In this document: one piece after another, positions 18,111-26,173 of the stretch
Layout: every line of letters starts with the position of its first letter
Position numbering within the stretch: position 1 is the first letter of the stretch
DNA from: Gemmatimonadetes bacterium SCN 70-22
GTDB taxonomy: Bacteria > Gemmatimonadota > Gemmatimonadetes > Gemmatimonadales > Gemmatimonadaceae
Reading direction: 5' to 3'
DNA: 64,000 nt
Assembly (NCBI GenBank): GCA_001724275.1
Contig: MEDZ01000003.1
Location: forward strand, 219,230 to 283,229
The notes under the pieces: generated by a model
The model's database searches: none
The model's input: the letters and a program-made list of their open reading frames with translations, nothing else
Told to the model about the DNA's origin: nothing
Made by a program: the position numbers and the translations under genes

Positions 18111-18140
18111 TCTTCACGCTCTCGTCTTCTCCAGGTATCC

Positions 18141-18755
18141 GTGTCCCTCGTCCGCCCGCCGTCCCACTACGACCGCACGTATTTCGACAAGTGGTATCGC
18201 CATCCCAGGCACCGGGTGAAGTCGCCGCTCGACATCGAACGACAGCTGCGCTTCGTCGTGGCGGCGACCGAGTACCTGTTCGAGCGCCCGGTGCGAAAGG
18301 TGCTCGACGTGGGAGCGGGGGAGGGACACTGGTCGTTGGCGCTCCGAAAGGTCCGGCCCGGCGCGCGCTACTACGGCGTCGACGCCAGTGAGTACGCCGT
18401 CGAACGCTTTGGCCGGAAGCGCAACATCCGCCTCGGGAGCTTCGGCACAGTGGGCACGCTCGGGCTCCCCGACGACTTCGACCTGGTGCTCTGCTGCGGG
18501 GTGCTCAACTACGTCGCCCCGCGGGAGCTGGCGGCGGGGCTGAAGGCACTCGGGGCACTGTGCGTCGGTGCTGCGTACTTCGAGGTGTTCACGAGCGCCG
18601 ACGATGCCACGGGGGACTTCACCAGGGCGCAGGCGCGCGCCCCCGGCTGGTGGCGCGCGCTCTTCAGGCGCAACGGGTGGAGCGCGCTCGGGATGCACCT
18701 GTACCTTCCCACGCCCATCGCGGGGGTCGCGGCGGCGCTCGAGCGAGCGCGCTGA
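18141..18755 (+). CDS. Class I SAM-dependent methyltransferase
   Basis: 204 residues from a GTG start. The SAM-binding motif I is VLDVGAGEGHWSLAL (about residue 54-68), followed by the acidic ARYYGVDAS strand and DFDLVLCCGVLNYV as motif IV. The N-terminal HYDRTYFDKWYR is common in small standalone methyltransferases. The substrate cannot be predicted. The frame is open far upstream (from 16929), but that part overlaps galM antisense and is a shadow. The GTG at 18141 is the first start beyond galM and has CAGG just before it. Confidence 0.82.
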   Translation: MSLVRPPSHYDRTYFDKWYRHPRHRVKSPLDIERQLRFVVAATEYLFERPVRKVLDVGAGEGHWSLALRKVRPGARYYGVDASEYAVERFGRKRNIRLGSFGTVGTLGLPDDFDLVLCCGVLNYVAPRELAAGLKALGALCVGAAYFEVFTSADDATGDFTRAQARAPGWWRALFRRNGWSALGMHLYLPTPIAGVAAALERAR

Positions 18756-18774
18756 CCGGGCCTCGCGGGGCATC

Positions 18775-18810
18775 GCCTAACGACTTGCCTAACGCCTTGC
18801 CTAACGCCTC
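18775..18810. repeat. Three tandem 12-bp units each carrying GCCTAACG
   Basis: GCCTAACG occurs at 18775-18782, 18787-18794 and 18799-18806, exactly 12 bp apart, with linkers ACTT, CCTT and CCTC. The array sits between the convergent methyltransferase and TPR genes. The third copy overlaps the TPR stop codon: TAG on the minus strand at 18803-18801. The same 8-mer is scattered through the window. Confidence 0.85.
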
Positions 18811-19613
18811 GCCTTCTCGAGGGCCGGCACCAGTTCATTGCGCACCCAGGCGTTGCCCGGTTCCAGCGCGAGGGCCCGGACGTATGCCGCCCTGGCCTGG
18901 TCCACCTTGCCTTGCCTGGCATAGAGGAGGCCGAGCCAGGCGTACGTCTCGGCGTGCCCCCACCAGGGTGCTGGTGGTGACGGGACGTCGCCGGCGAAGA
19001 GGGAGAGGGCGTGTTGCAGCTCTTGCTCGGCCCGGCCAAGCCCTCCCCCGAACAGCCGTGGCTTGAACATCGCGGAGACCCCGCGCAGCATCCACACCCG
19101 CGGGTTGTTGGGACCCATCGTCGTGGCCTCGTCGAGGAGCCGGGACGCCCGCGGGCCCAGCCGGAACGTCGCCGTCGCGCCGGACAGGCCGATGAGTTGG
19201 CCCAGGGCGGCCGACCGCAGGGCCCGAGTTTCGGGCCAGGGGAGCGCCGCATCGGAGCGCTCGAGGTCGCGCCCCGCCTCCTCGAACGACCGCTTCGCGA
19301 GCGCGCGGTCGCCACCGCTGGCGACCAGGATGGATGCCTTGCGGTACAGGACGAAGCCGCGGTAGTGCAGCGCCACCGGATCGTCAGGCGCCGTTGCCAG
19401 CTCTCGATCAAGAAAGGCAATCGCACCATCGTAGTCGGCCGGGCGGTTGCTCTGCAGCGCGCGGTCGATCAGGGTGCGCATCGAGTCAGCCACCACGGCG
19501 GGGAGCGACGCCGGCGGCTGCGACCAGGCCGCTCCCGTCCAGATGGCGAGGCTGGCGGCCAGGGCGACAAGGCGCATGAGGGGGTGTAGCCACCGAGCGC
19601 GTGCGGCGTGCAT
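18801..19613 (-). CDS. Exported tetratricopeptide-repeat protein
   Basis: 270 residues with a signal peptide (RLVALAASLAIWTGAAWSQ). The rest is helical with TPR-like pairs: DYDGAIAFLDRELATAPDDPVALHYRGFVLYRKA (split near residue 80), and near the C-terminus AWLGLLYARQGKVDQARAAYVRALALEPGNAWV. It probably acts as a periplasmic scaffold. The start at 19613 follows the glycosyltransferase stop by 8 bp; an ATG at 19577 would give a shorter signal. It is the last gene of the GH1-HAD-glycosyltransferase operon. Its TAG stop lies inside a GCCTAACG repeat. Confidence 0.78.
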   Translation of the reverse strand: MHAARARWLHPLMRLVALAASLAIWTGAAWSQPPASLPAVVADSMRTLIDRALQSNRPADYDGAIAFLDRELATAPDDPVALHYRGFVLYRKASILVASGGDRALAKRSFEEAGRDLERSDAALPWPETRALRSAALGQLIGLSGATATFRLGPRASRLLDEATTMGPNNPRVWMLRGVSAMFKPRLFGGGLGRAEQELQHALSLFAGDVPSPPAPWWGHAETYAWLGLLYARQGKVDQARAAYVRALALEPGNAWVRNELVPALEKARR

Positions 19614-19621
19614 CGCGCCGG

Positions 19622-20689
19622 CTATGCCCTCGCCAGACTCTTTCGCATCCAGCGCACCGCACGCGTGCGCCGGCTATCCCAGACGTCATCGCGATACTCG
19701 GCGATGCGTGACTCCGCGTGCTCCAGCACGCGGGTGACCTCCTCGCGCGTGAAGCGGTGGAACGGCATGAACGCGAACGGGTGCTGCCTGACGAGGTCGC
19801 GGAACGCCGCGATCGCGGGATACTCGGCGCTCAGCTTGGGGACGAGTCGGAGCGCGGAGCGCAGGATGTCACGCACCGACGCGTCCGCGCCGAAGGCATA
19901 CGCAAGGTAGCGCTGCTCGAGCAGCTCCCAGAACGGTTCCGTCTCCGCGCGAGCGTCGACGGCCTCGTATTCGAGCGCGGTGCACATCAAGCCCCAGAGG
20001 ACGTGGTCCTCTCGCCCCGCCATGTTGCGCGTGGGTGACTCCGGGGCCTTCTCCCAGTGGCGCAGGTAGGCGCCGTTCATGACGTAGGCGCTCGGGAAGC
20101 CGCTGCGCCACATGCGCAGGTTGAATTCCGTCCACTCGCCCCAGAACTCGCGTCGCGGGTTGAAGCCGCCGATGTCGAGGAAGAGCCGGCGATATCCGGC
20201 CACGAGCATTCCCTGGACCGGCATGAAGCGCAGGCCGTGCATCTCGATGCTTGGCGTGCTGCGCCGGGGCTTGAAGCGACGGTCGGTGTCTTCCGCGAGG
20301 GACTGCACGCCGAGGATCCCGACCGGGCGGGTGCGCATCTGCTCCTCGAGTACCCCGAGGAGGTCGCCGTGAACGGTGAGGTCGTCGTCGATGAAGGCGA
20401 TGAGCGGGGTCTTGCAGTGGTTGAGCTGTTGTGCACGTCCCCCGACGATGGTGGGGCGCTGCGTGTTGAAGTGCACGTTGACGGTCAGGCCACGACGCGT
20501 GCGCCGGAGGCGGCGCTCCACTTCGTGGGGGCGCTCACGTGTATCCCAGTTGTACACGACGTCGACGACCGTGCCGCGGGGGAGCTTCGCGTCGGCCAGC
20601 GACTCGAGCAGCTGGGCGAGGTAGGGCTCGCGCTTGGGGATGGTGAGGACGCTCAGCGTCCAGCGGGGGCGTGGAGCGCGAAGGGGCAT
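19622..20689 (-). CDS. GT-A type glycosyltransferase
   Basis: 355 residues. The N-terminal WTLSVLTIPKREPYLAQLLESL and the acidic motif FIDDDLTVHGDL (DxD, nucleotide-sugar/metal binding) are those of family-2-like GT-A enzymes. GEWTEFNLRMWRSGF looks like the acceptor-side conserved acidic region. Its donor and acceptor are unknown. Its ATG overlaps the TGA of the upstream HAD phosphatase gene (TGATG at 20691-20687) and GGAGG precedes it, so the two are translationally coupled. A link to the phosphatase product, a glycosylated glycerate, is possible but unproven. Confidence 0.78.
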   Translation of the reverse strand: MPLRAPRPRWTLSVLTIPKREPYLAQLLESLADAKLPRGTVVDVVYNWDTRERPHEVERRLRRTRRGLTVNVHFNTQRPTIVGGRAQQLNHCKTPLIAFIDDDLTVHGDLLGVLEEQMRTRPVGILGVQSLAEDTDRRFKPRRSTPSIEMHGLRFMPVQGMLVAGYRRLFLDIGGFNPRREFWGEWTEFNLRMWRSGFPSAYVMNGAYLRHWEKAPESPTRNMAGREDHVLWGLMCTALEYEAVDARAETEPFWELLEQRYLAYAFGADASVRDILRSALRLVPKLSAEYPAIAAFRDLVRQHPFAFMPFHRFTREEVTRVLEHAESRIAEYRDDVWDSRRTRAVRWMRKSLARA

Positions 20690-21471
20690 CAGACCTCCTG
20701 CGGTTCGGCCAGCTGGCGGATGACCTCTCGCCAGCCGGCGACCCCGGGGATGGGCACGCACTCCGCACGAGGGAGCACGCGCAGGGCAGGGTGCCACGTG
20801 CCGTCGTCGTGACCGATCACGAACCGACGTTCAGCGGCAAGGAGGAGGGGGACGTCGTTGTCGCCGTCTCCTGCGGCGGCGACGCGCCCGATGGGGCGTC
20901 CCAGCCGTCGCAGGCAATCTAACACCGTGCGGACGCCACGTCCCTTGTCGGCTCCGCCCGTGACGCAGAGCCACGTCCCTCCCGAGGCCACCGCCCGCCC
21001 GCCCCGGCGCAGGGTGTTGGCCAGCCGGTCCAGCGAATCCGCCGCCTGGCCCGGCGCCGGACGCAACGCGAGCGAGTAGCGTCGGCCGACGCCGGGCTCG
21101 GCGACATGCTGGTCGACGAAGGCGGTGCCTAACGATTCGGCCGCCGCCCGCGCCTCGGCGCGCAGCTCCTGCGCCGGCGCGCCCACGGCCACCACGCACC
21201 ATTCGCGGTCATCGATCAGCTCGTGCGCGCCGAGGTCACCCGTGGCCTCGTCCCACGGCAGGGCGATCACCGCGCCGTTCTCCGCCACCACCGGGCCATC
21301 GAGCCCGAGGTCGCGCTGGTTGCGCGACAACTCGAGGATGGTGCGACTCGAGGCGAGGATCACCGTGACGCGATCGCGGACCTGCGCCAGCTCCGTGGGG
21401 CGCATCGCGTAGCGCCCCTCCCGGTCGAGCAGCGTCCCGTCGACATCCGAGAACAGGAGGGTGGGAGGCAT
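20689..21471 (-). CDS. HAD-IIB phosphatase, mannosyl-3-phosphoglycerate phosphatase-like
   Basis: 260 residues. HAD motif I is FSDVDGTLLDREG at the N-terminus, the motif II region is ILASSRT, and motif IV is AAGDGDNDVPLL. The cap contains PVVAENGAVIALP, as in the mannosyl-3-phosphoglycerate phosphatase subgroup, which dephosphorylates mannosylphosphoglycerate to the compatible solute mannosylglycerate. The exact substrate remains inferred. Start ATG 21471 overlaps the stop of the GH1 gene (TGATG). ESLGTAF contains a TTA codon in a CGTTAGGC motif (21127-21134). Confidence 0.8.
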   Translation of the reverse strand: MPPTLLFSDVDGTLLDREGRYAMRPTELAQVRDRVTVILASSRTILELSRNQRDLGLDGPVVAENGAVIALPWDEATGDLGAHELIDDREWCVVAVGAPAQELRAEARAAAESLGTAFVDQHVAEPGVGRRYSLALRPAPGQAADSLDRLANTLRRGGRAVASGGTWLCVTGGADKGRGVRTVLDCLRRLGRPIGRVAAAGDGDNDVPLLLAAERRFVIGHDDGTWHPALRVLPRAECVPIPGVAGWREVIRQLAEPQEV

Positions 21472-22949
21472 CACCGCTCCGCGAGGCTGACGGCGCCGGC
21501 GCGTAGCCGCGCCGCGTGGCACACCTCACGATACCACCGGGCCGAGTCCTTCAGGGTACGCCGCTGCGTGGCGTAGTCCACGTGCACGATGCCGAAGCGC
21601 GGACGATAGCCCGACGCCCACTCGAAGTTGTCGTACAGGCTCCAGGCGTGGTAGCTCATCACATTGGCGCCCGCCTTCATGGCGTCGGCGACCGCCGCGA
21701 TGTGTGCGGCGTGATAAGCGCGGCGCGCATCGTCGTGGACGACGCCGTCGTCACCCGGAGACTCATCGAAGGCGCATCCGCTCTCGCAGACCTCGATGGG
21801 AATGGGGCCGTACAAGCCGGTGATCGAGAGCAGGACGTCGTGGAGGGCCCGCGGCCAGATCTCCCACCCCATCGCGGTGCGCTTCCCCTCGCTGCGCCCG
21901 AAGGCGTTCTCGATGCGCACGGCGGTGGGGTCGGGGCGCGAGAAGTCGGCGTGGCCACCGGTGGTGCGCTGGTCGGAGAGGATATCGAAGAGGAAATACG
22001 GCAGGTCGGGCCGGCTGTCCCCGCCCCCGCTCACGACGAGTCGATAGTACGTGTTGACCCCGATGAAATCGAGCGGGACGCGCATCCGCTCCGTGTCGCC
22101 GGGGAGCATGGCGAGCGCCTTGAGTGGGATGCTGTCGAGGAAGGGCTGCGGGTAGCGCCCCGTCATCAGCGGTCCAGCCGAGAGATGGTTGAAGACCGCG
22201 TCCGCGTAGGCCGTGGCGGCGCGGTCGGCGGGTGCGTCCGTCGCCGGCTCGCACGGTGCCATCGCGAACACCGAGCCGACCTTGGCATCCGGGCGCACCG
22301 CCTTGGCGGCGCGGAAACCGTCTGCGTGCGCCATCGTCACCACGTGGACGGCCTTCAGGTAGTCGGGAAGGCTCTGCCGCCCCGGGGCATAGCGCCCGAG
22401 CAGGTATCCCCGGGTGGTGAAGATGGAGGGTTCGTTGAACAGCGACCACTGCGCGACGCGGTCGCCAAGGGCCTGCATCACCAATGCGGTGTAGTCGGCA
22501 AAGTGCGCGGCGGTGTCGCGGGCGGCCCACCCTCCCTTGTCCTCGAGCGCCTGCGGGAGGTCCCAGTGGTACAGGGTGGGGAATGGCCGGATCCCTGCCT
22601 CGAGGAGCCCGTCGACCAGTCGCTCGTAGAAGGCGAGCCCGGCGCGATTGACGGGGCCGCTCCCGGTCGGCTGGATGCGCGGCCAGGCGATGGAGAACCG
22701 GTAGCTCCCCACGCCGAGGTCGCGGATGAGTGCCAGGTCTTCCCGGTAGCGGTGATAATGATCGCAGGCGACCGAGGCGTCCTCGCCGCGCTCGATGGCG
22801 CCGGGACGCTCGGCAAAGGTCTCCCAGATCGAGCGCCCGCGCCCATCGGCATCGAGCGCGCCCTCGATCTGGTAGGCCGACGTCGAGACACCCCAAAGGA
22901 ACCCGGGCGGAAAGTGCGCGGCGATCTCGCGCGCGTCGCTAGCCGTCAC
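21471..22949 (-). CDS. GH1 family beta-glucosidase
   Basis: 492 residues of glycoside hydrolase family 1. The start FPPGFLWGVSTSAYQIEGALDADGRG (split near residue 30) is the family's opening. The acid/base Glu is in QWSLFNEPSIFTTRGY. The nucleophile region reads PIEVCESGCAFDE, where most GH1 enzymes have I-T-E-N-G; the Glu is kept but Asn is Ser. YHAWSLYDNFEWASGYRPRFG is the C-terminal signature. There is no signal peptide, so it should hydrolyse imported beta-glucosides in the cytosol. It is the first gene of a TGATG-coupled operon. Confidence 0.92.
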   Translation of the reverse strand: MTASDAREIAAHFPPGFLWGVSTSAYQIEGALDADGRGRSIWETFAERPGAIERGEDASVACDHYHRYREDLALIRDLGVGSYRFSIAWPRIQPTGSGPVNRAGLAFYERLVDGLLEAGIRPFPTLYHWDLPQALEDKGGWAARDTAAHFADYTALVMQALGDRVAQWSLFNEPSIFTTRGYLLGRYAPGRQSLPDYLKAVHVVTMAHADGFRAAKAVRPDAKVGSVFAMAPCEPATDAPADRAATAYADAVFNHLSAGPLMTGRYPQPFLDSIPLKALAMLPGDTERMRVPLDFIGVNTYYRLVVSGGGDSRPDLPYFLFDILSDQRTTGGHADFSRPDPTAVRIENAFGRSEGKRTAMGWEIWPRALHDVLLSITGLYGPIPIEVCESGCAFDESPGDDGVVHDDARRAYHAAHIAAVADAMKAGANVMSYHAWSLYDNFEWASGYRPRFGIVHVDYATQRRTLKDSARWYREVCHAARLRAGAVSLAER

Positions 22950-23000
22950 ACGTGCAACCTACGGACCGGCCGCGCGCGACGAAACCCCCGCGCGGTCGTC

Positions 23001-23822
23001 CTAGTCGGCCCTCACCGCCGGCGGCAGGGGGAGCTTGAAGAGTTGCCGGGCATTCTCGTACATCATGGCGTGATACGCCTCGGGACTGAGCCCGAGTTGC
23101 TGCACGAAGTTCACGTAGGAGGGCATCGAACAGATCGGCCAGTCCGTGCCAAAGAGGAAGAAGCGCGGATCACCGGCGTACAGGATGACGTCCCTGATCT
23201 CCTCGGCCATGTAGTCCTCGAATGCCTCCGTGAACTCGCCGAGGACGAGCCCCGAGATGTCGGCGTACACGTTCGCGTTCTTGTAGACGACCTCCATGCA
23301 GTCCGTCAGCCACGGGTTGCCGAGGTGGCAGATGACGAACTTCACGTTGGGATGGTCGACCGCGACCTCGTCGATCTCGAGTGGGTGGGAGTACTTGAGC
23401 TTGCCCTTGGGGTTGTAGGTGTCGCCCGAGTGGATCATCACCGGGACGTCGAACTCCTCGGCAAGGTCGTAGACGACCCGCAGGCGCTTGTCGTGCGGAA
23501 AGAACGGTTCGTAGCCCGGGTACAGCTTGAGCCCCTTGACCAGGCCCTGCTGGAGGAAGTCGGCGAGTTCGCGCAGGTCACGCTGCCGGTAGTTGGAGTA
23601 GCTGATTCCTGCCACGACGCCGAGGTTCGGCACCTTCGCGATGGCCTCGACGACGGCGGCCGTGCTCGGGCGATGCGGCGTCACGAGGTAGCTCGTGAGG
23701 ACGAGCGCGTAGTCGATCGCGGCCTCGGCCATCGATTCCTGCAGCCGGGCCAGGCTGTCGGAGAGAGAGACCGAGAGCTGCTCGTGGTAGTTGTTGAGGT
23801 GGACGTGGCAGTCAACGATCAT
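23001..23822 (-). CDS. Amidohydrolase-2 family metal-dependent hydrolase
   Basis: 273 residues of the amidohydrolase_2 (PF04909-type) group: metal motif MIVDCHVHLNNYH at the very N-terminus, GLKLYPGY with Lys, PVMIHSGDT, FVICHLGNPW and the terminal Asp in FFLFGTDWP. Members are decarboxylases or hydrolases of aromatic and related acids. The start ATG at 23822 overlaps the upstream GNAT gene by 11 bp. The open frame extends to 24044, but that extension is antisense-like to the GNAT frame. Confidence 0.85.
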   Translation of the reverse strand: MIVDCHVHLNNYHEQLSVSLSDSLARLQESMAEAAIDYALVLTSYLVTPHRPSTAAVVEAIAKVPNLGVVAGISYSNYRQRDLRELADFLQQGLVKGLKLYPGYEPFFPHDKRLRVVYDLAEEFDVPVMIHSGDTYNPKGKLKYSHPLEIDEVAVDHPNVKFVICHLGNPWLTDCMEVVYKNANVYADISGLVLGEFTEAFEDYMAEEIRDVILYAGDPRFFLFGTDWPICSMPSYVNFVQQLGLSPEAYHAMMYENARQLFKLPLPPAVRAD

Positions 23823-24534
23823 GCTGATTCCCGGGGGTGGGCGCCCGTCGTCCGATCGAACGACGCCCTTCGAGTGAGCGGAGCATGGCCCGGAATTCGG
23901 GGCGCTCGAGCGGACGGGCGACCCGATAGACGCGTCGCCAGACCGTGTAGAGGATGCGCCGAATCTCGGTCTGTGGCAGTCGCGATCGACGCTTCCCCAG
24001 CGCTTCGTAGTAGAGGATGAACGGTGACGGCTCGTCGTCCTCATGAAGCCCGGGCTGGAAGTACGCGAAATCCAGGAGGAGGACCTCCGGGCGCGCCGCG
24101 AGTCGGCGGAGCCAGGGATTGTCCTCGCTCACCTCCCCGATCACCCCGGCGAGGGGGCGCTGCGCCAGTCGCTCGGCATCGCGAGCGAAGCATCGGCGGA
24201 GGCGGCTGCGCATTCGCGATCCCAGCCCTTGCGCCCGCAGCCCGGGGGCGATGGCGAGATAGCCGATGACGCCCAGGTTCACGTTGCCGAGGTACGTCCC
24301 GGACGAGAGGCCGATCACGCGGCCGCCGCGCTCGGCGACCAACAGGTGCCAGGCGAAGTCCAGTGGAAGGCCGCGCGATTTCTCCTGCAGGCTGCCGATC
24401 CACTCGCGCTTCGGAACGCGCTCGTCGCGATGAAATGCGCGCGTCAAGAGCGCGTACGCGTCGCGCAGGGCCGGATCTGCCGGATCCACGATCTCGCGGA
24501 TCGTCGTGCGGGACGTGCGCCGTTGCAGGGGCAT
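23812..24534 (-). CDS. GNAT family N-acetyltransferase
   Basis: 240 residues. RTTIREIVDPADPALRDAY is a common GNAT opening. VIGYLAIAPGLRAQGLGSRM contains the acetyl-CoA pyrophosphate loop (R/Q-x-x-G-x-G/A). The C-terminal third (YRVARPLERPEFRAMLRSLEG) is not typical. The start is uncertain: the ATG at 24534 gives a normal N-terminus, but the ATG at 24642 has AGGTG five bases upstream and would add 36 low-complexity residues. It overlaps the downstream amidohydrolase gene, so they are coupled. Confidence 0.72.
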   Translation of the reverse strand: MPLQRRTSRTTIREIVDPADPALRDAYALLTRAFHRDERVPKREWIGSLQEKSRGLPLDFAWHLLVAERGGRVIGLSSGTYLGNVNLGVIGYLAIAPGLRAQGLGSRMRSRLRRCFARDAERLAQRPLAGVIGEVSEDNPWLRRLAARPEVLLLDFAYFQPGLHEDDEPSPFILYYEALGKRRSRLPQTEIRRILYTVWRRVYRVARPLERPEFRAMLRSLEGRRSIGRRAPTPGNQHDR

Positions 24535-24724
24535 GGGCGAGGAGGAGGGGGAGCCTCGGGGTTCAGGCGTGAGACATGGCGAGGGGGGGACGGGTATCGC
24601 GACGGCGTGACGCTGCCGACGCCGCATCGTCCATTCCCGCATGTTGCACCTGGATTGTCAATGGGTGCGCTCGCGTGGACGCGGGACACGAATCGTTAGG
24701 TACCCCGCGCGGTCGCCTGCGCCC

Positions 24725-26140
24725 TCACACCGCGTCCGACAGCGACGTGAAGTTGAAGTCGCGCACCTTGAGCGCCGGCACGACGACGGCGCCCCCGGCC
24801 TCGGTCCCCGCGAGGCGCTCCGGCTTCCCGAGCATCTCGAGGTTGTTCAGCATGAACAGGGGCGAGTCGTTGAAGCGGAAGTTCTTGAGCGCCCTCGTCA
24901 CCCGCCCGTTCTCGACCAGGAACGTCCCGTCCCGGGTGAGGCCCGTGTAGAGGATGGTGCGCGGGTCGACCTCCCGCAGGTACCAGAGACGGGTGACCAG
25001 GATGCCGCGCTGGGTCGACCTGATCATCTCGTCGACCGAGGCGCTGCCGCCGCTCATCAGGAACGAGGTGGGGGCGCCGGTGGGCGGGACCCCCTTCTTC
25101 CGTGCCCAGAAGCGCGAGTAGTAGAGCGTCTTCAGCACGCCGTCCCTCACGAACTCCTGGCGCCCCAACGGGAGCCCGTCACCGTCGAAGGGTTGCGCGC
25201 GGACCATGGGGTCGGACGGGTCGGCGTAGATGCTCACCCGCCCGTCGAGGATCTTCTCCCCGATCTTCGTCCCGCCTCCCTGCTTCACGAACGGCGAGCG
25301 GCCCTCGTCGGTGGCGCGCGCGTCGAGATAGAAGCCGATGAGCTGGCACAGGTCGCCGACGGCTTGCGGCTCCATGATGACGGTGTAGCGCCCCGGCTCG
25401 ATCGCCACCGGGGTGCGCGACGCGCGCGCCTTCTCGATGGCGCGCCTGCTCACGCCCTCGTAGTCGACGAGGCGCGCATCGTTGTGCTCGGCCCCGGCCC
25501 ACCCCGACCCGGTGCCGTCGTTGGTGCGCACGGTGAGCGTGTAGTTGCTGCTGGTCCCGCGATGGTAGGCGAAGAGCCCCGAACTGCTGCCGAACGCGGT
25601 GAAGACGGTGCGGTTCTCCAGGTAGCCGGCGGCCGTCAGGTCCCCGGCGCCACGGCACGGTTCCAGCGCCGTGAGCGCGATCTTCGCCCGCTCCTCCGCG
25701 GTCATGTTGGCCACCGAGGGGAAATAGGCCTCGACCGGCTGGTACTGCTGCGGCGGGAGGAGCGGCATGGACTCGGGGTCGTCAGGCGCAAGCCGGGCCA
25801 GTCGTTCCGACTTCTCGACCATCGCCCTGAGGGCCTCGTCGGTCACCTCGTTGGTCGTGACGACGGCGTGCTTGGCGCCGAAGTAGCTCTGCACCCCGAC
25901 CTGGAAGTCGCTCACGCCCCCGGCGGTCGACATCTGGTTGTCGGCAAAGCGGACGTTGGTCGTGTTGCCCCCGAAGACCTGCACCTCCACGGCGTCGGCC
26001 TTCGAGAACTTCCGGATGCGCTCGATAAGCGCCTGCGCCTCGGCGCGATCCATGATCGCATCGTTCGGGAGCACGGTCCCGTCGTGGTGGTACAGGCGAG
26101 CGGGTGCCGTCACCACTTCGCTGAAGTCGCTGCGTCGCAT
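24725..26140 (-). CDS. pmbA: TldE/PmbA family protein, partner of TldD
   Basis: 471 residues. The PmbA_TldA fold is recognised by VQVFGGNTTNVRFADNQMSTAGG near the N-terminus, PGRYTVIMEPQAVGDLCQLIGFYLDARAT in the middle, and FDGDGLPLGRQEFVRDGVLKTLYYSRFWA before the C-terminal NFRFNDSPLFMLNNLEMLG. It lacks HExxxH, as TldE subunits do. TldD/TldE form a heterodimeric zinc protease degrading small unfolded peptides. No signal peptide is seen here although its TldD partner has one. It lies 33 bp after tldD. Confidence 0.88.
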   Translation of the reverse strand: MRRSDFSEVVTAPARLYHHDGTVLPNDAIMDRAEAQALIERIRKFSKADAVEVQVFGGNTTNVRFADNQMSTAGGVSDFQVGVQSYFGAKHAVVTTNEVTDEALRAMVEKSERLARLAPDDPESMPLLPPQQYQPVEAYFPSVANMTAEERAKIALTALEPCRGAGDLTAAGYLENRTVFTAFGSSSGLFAYHRGTSSNYTLTVRTNDGTGSGWAGAEHNDARLVDYEGVSRRAIEKARASRTPVAIEPGRYTVIMEPQAVGDLCQLIGFYLDARATDEGRSPFVKQGGGTKIGEKILDGRVSIYADPSDPMVRAQPFDGDGLPLGRQEFVRDGVLKTLYYSRFWARKKGVPPTGAPTSFLMSGGSASVDEMIRSTQRGILVTRLWYLREVDPRTILYTGLTRDGTFLVENGRVTRALKNFRFNDSPLFMLNNLEMLGKPERLAGTEAGGAVVVPALKVRDFNFTSLSDAV

Positions 26141-26173
26141 GATCGGTCTCGTGAGGTGGCGAGTGGGAAGGGG

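Noticed and set aside
16929-18140. Long N-terminal extension of the methyltransferase frame
   Set aside because: It is antisense to galM, low-complexity and unlike any methyltransferase; the GTG at 18141 begins the conserved part.
18775-18810. CRISPR-like array
   Set aside because: Period of 12 bp with 4-base linkers is far too short for repeats and spacers, and no cas genes are present.
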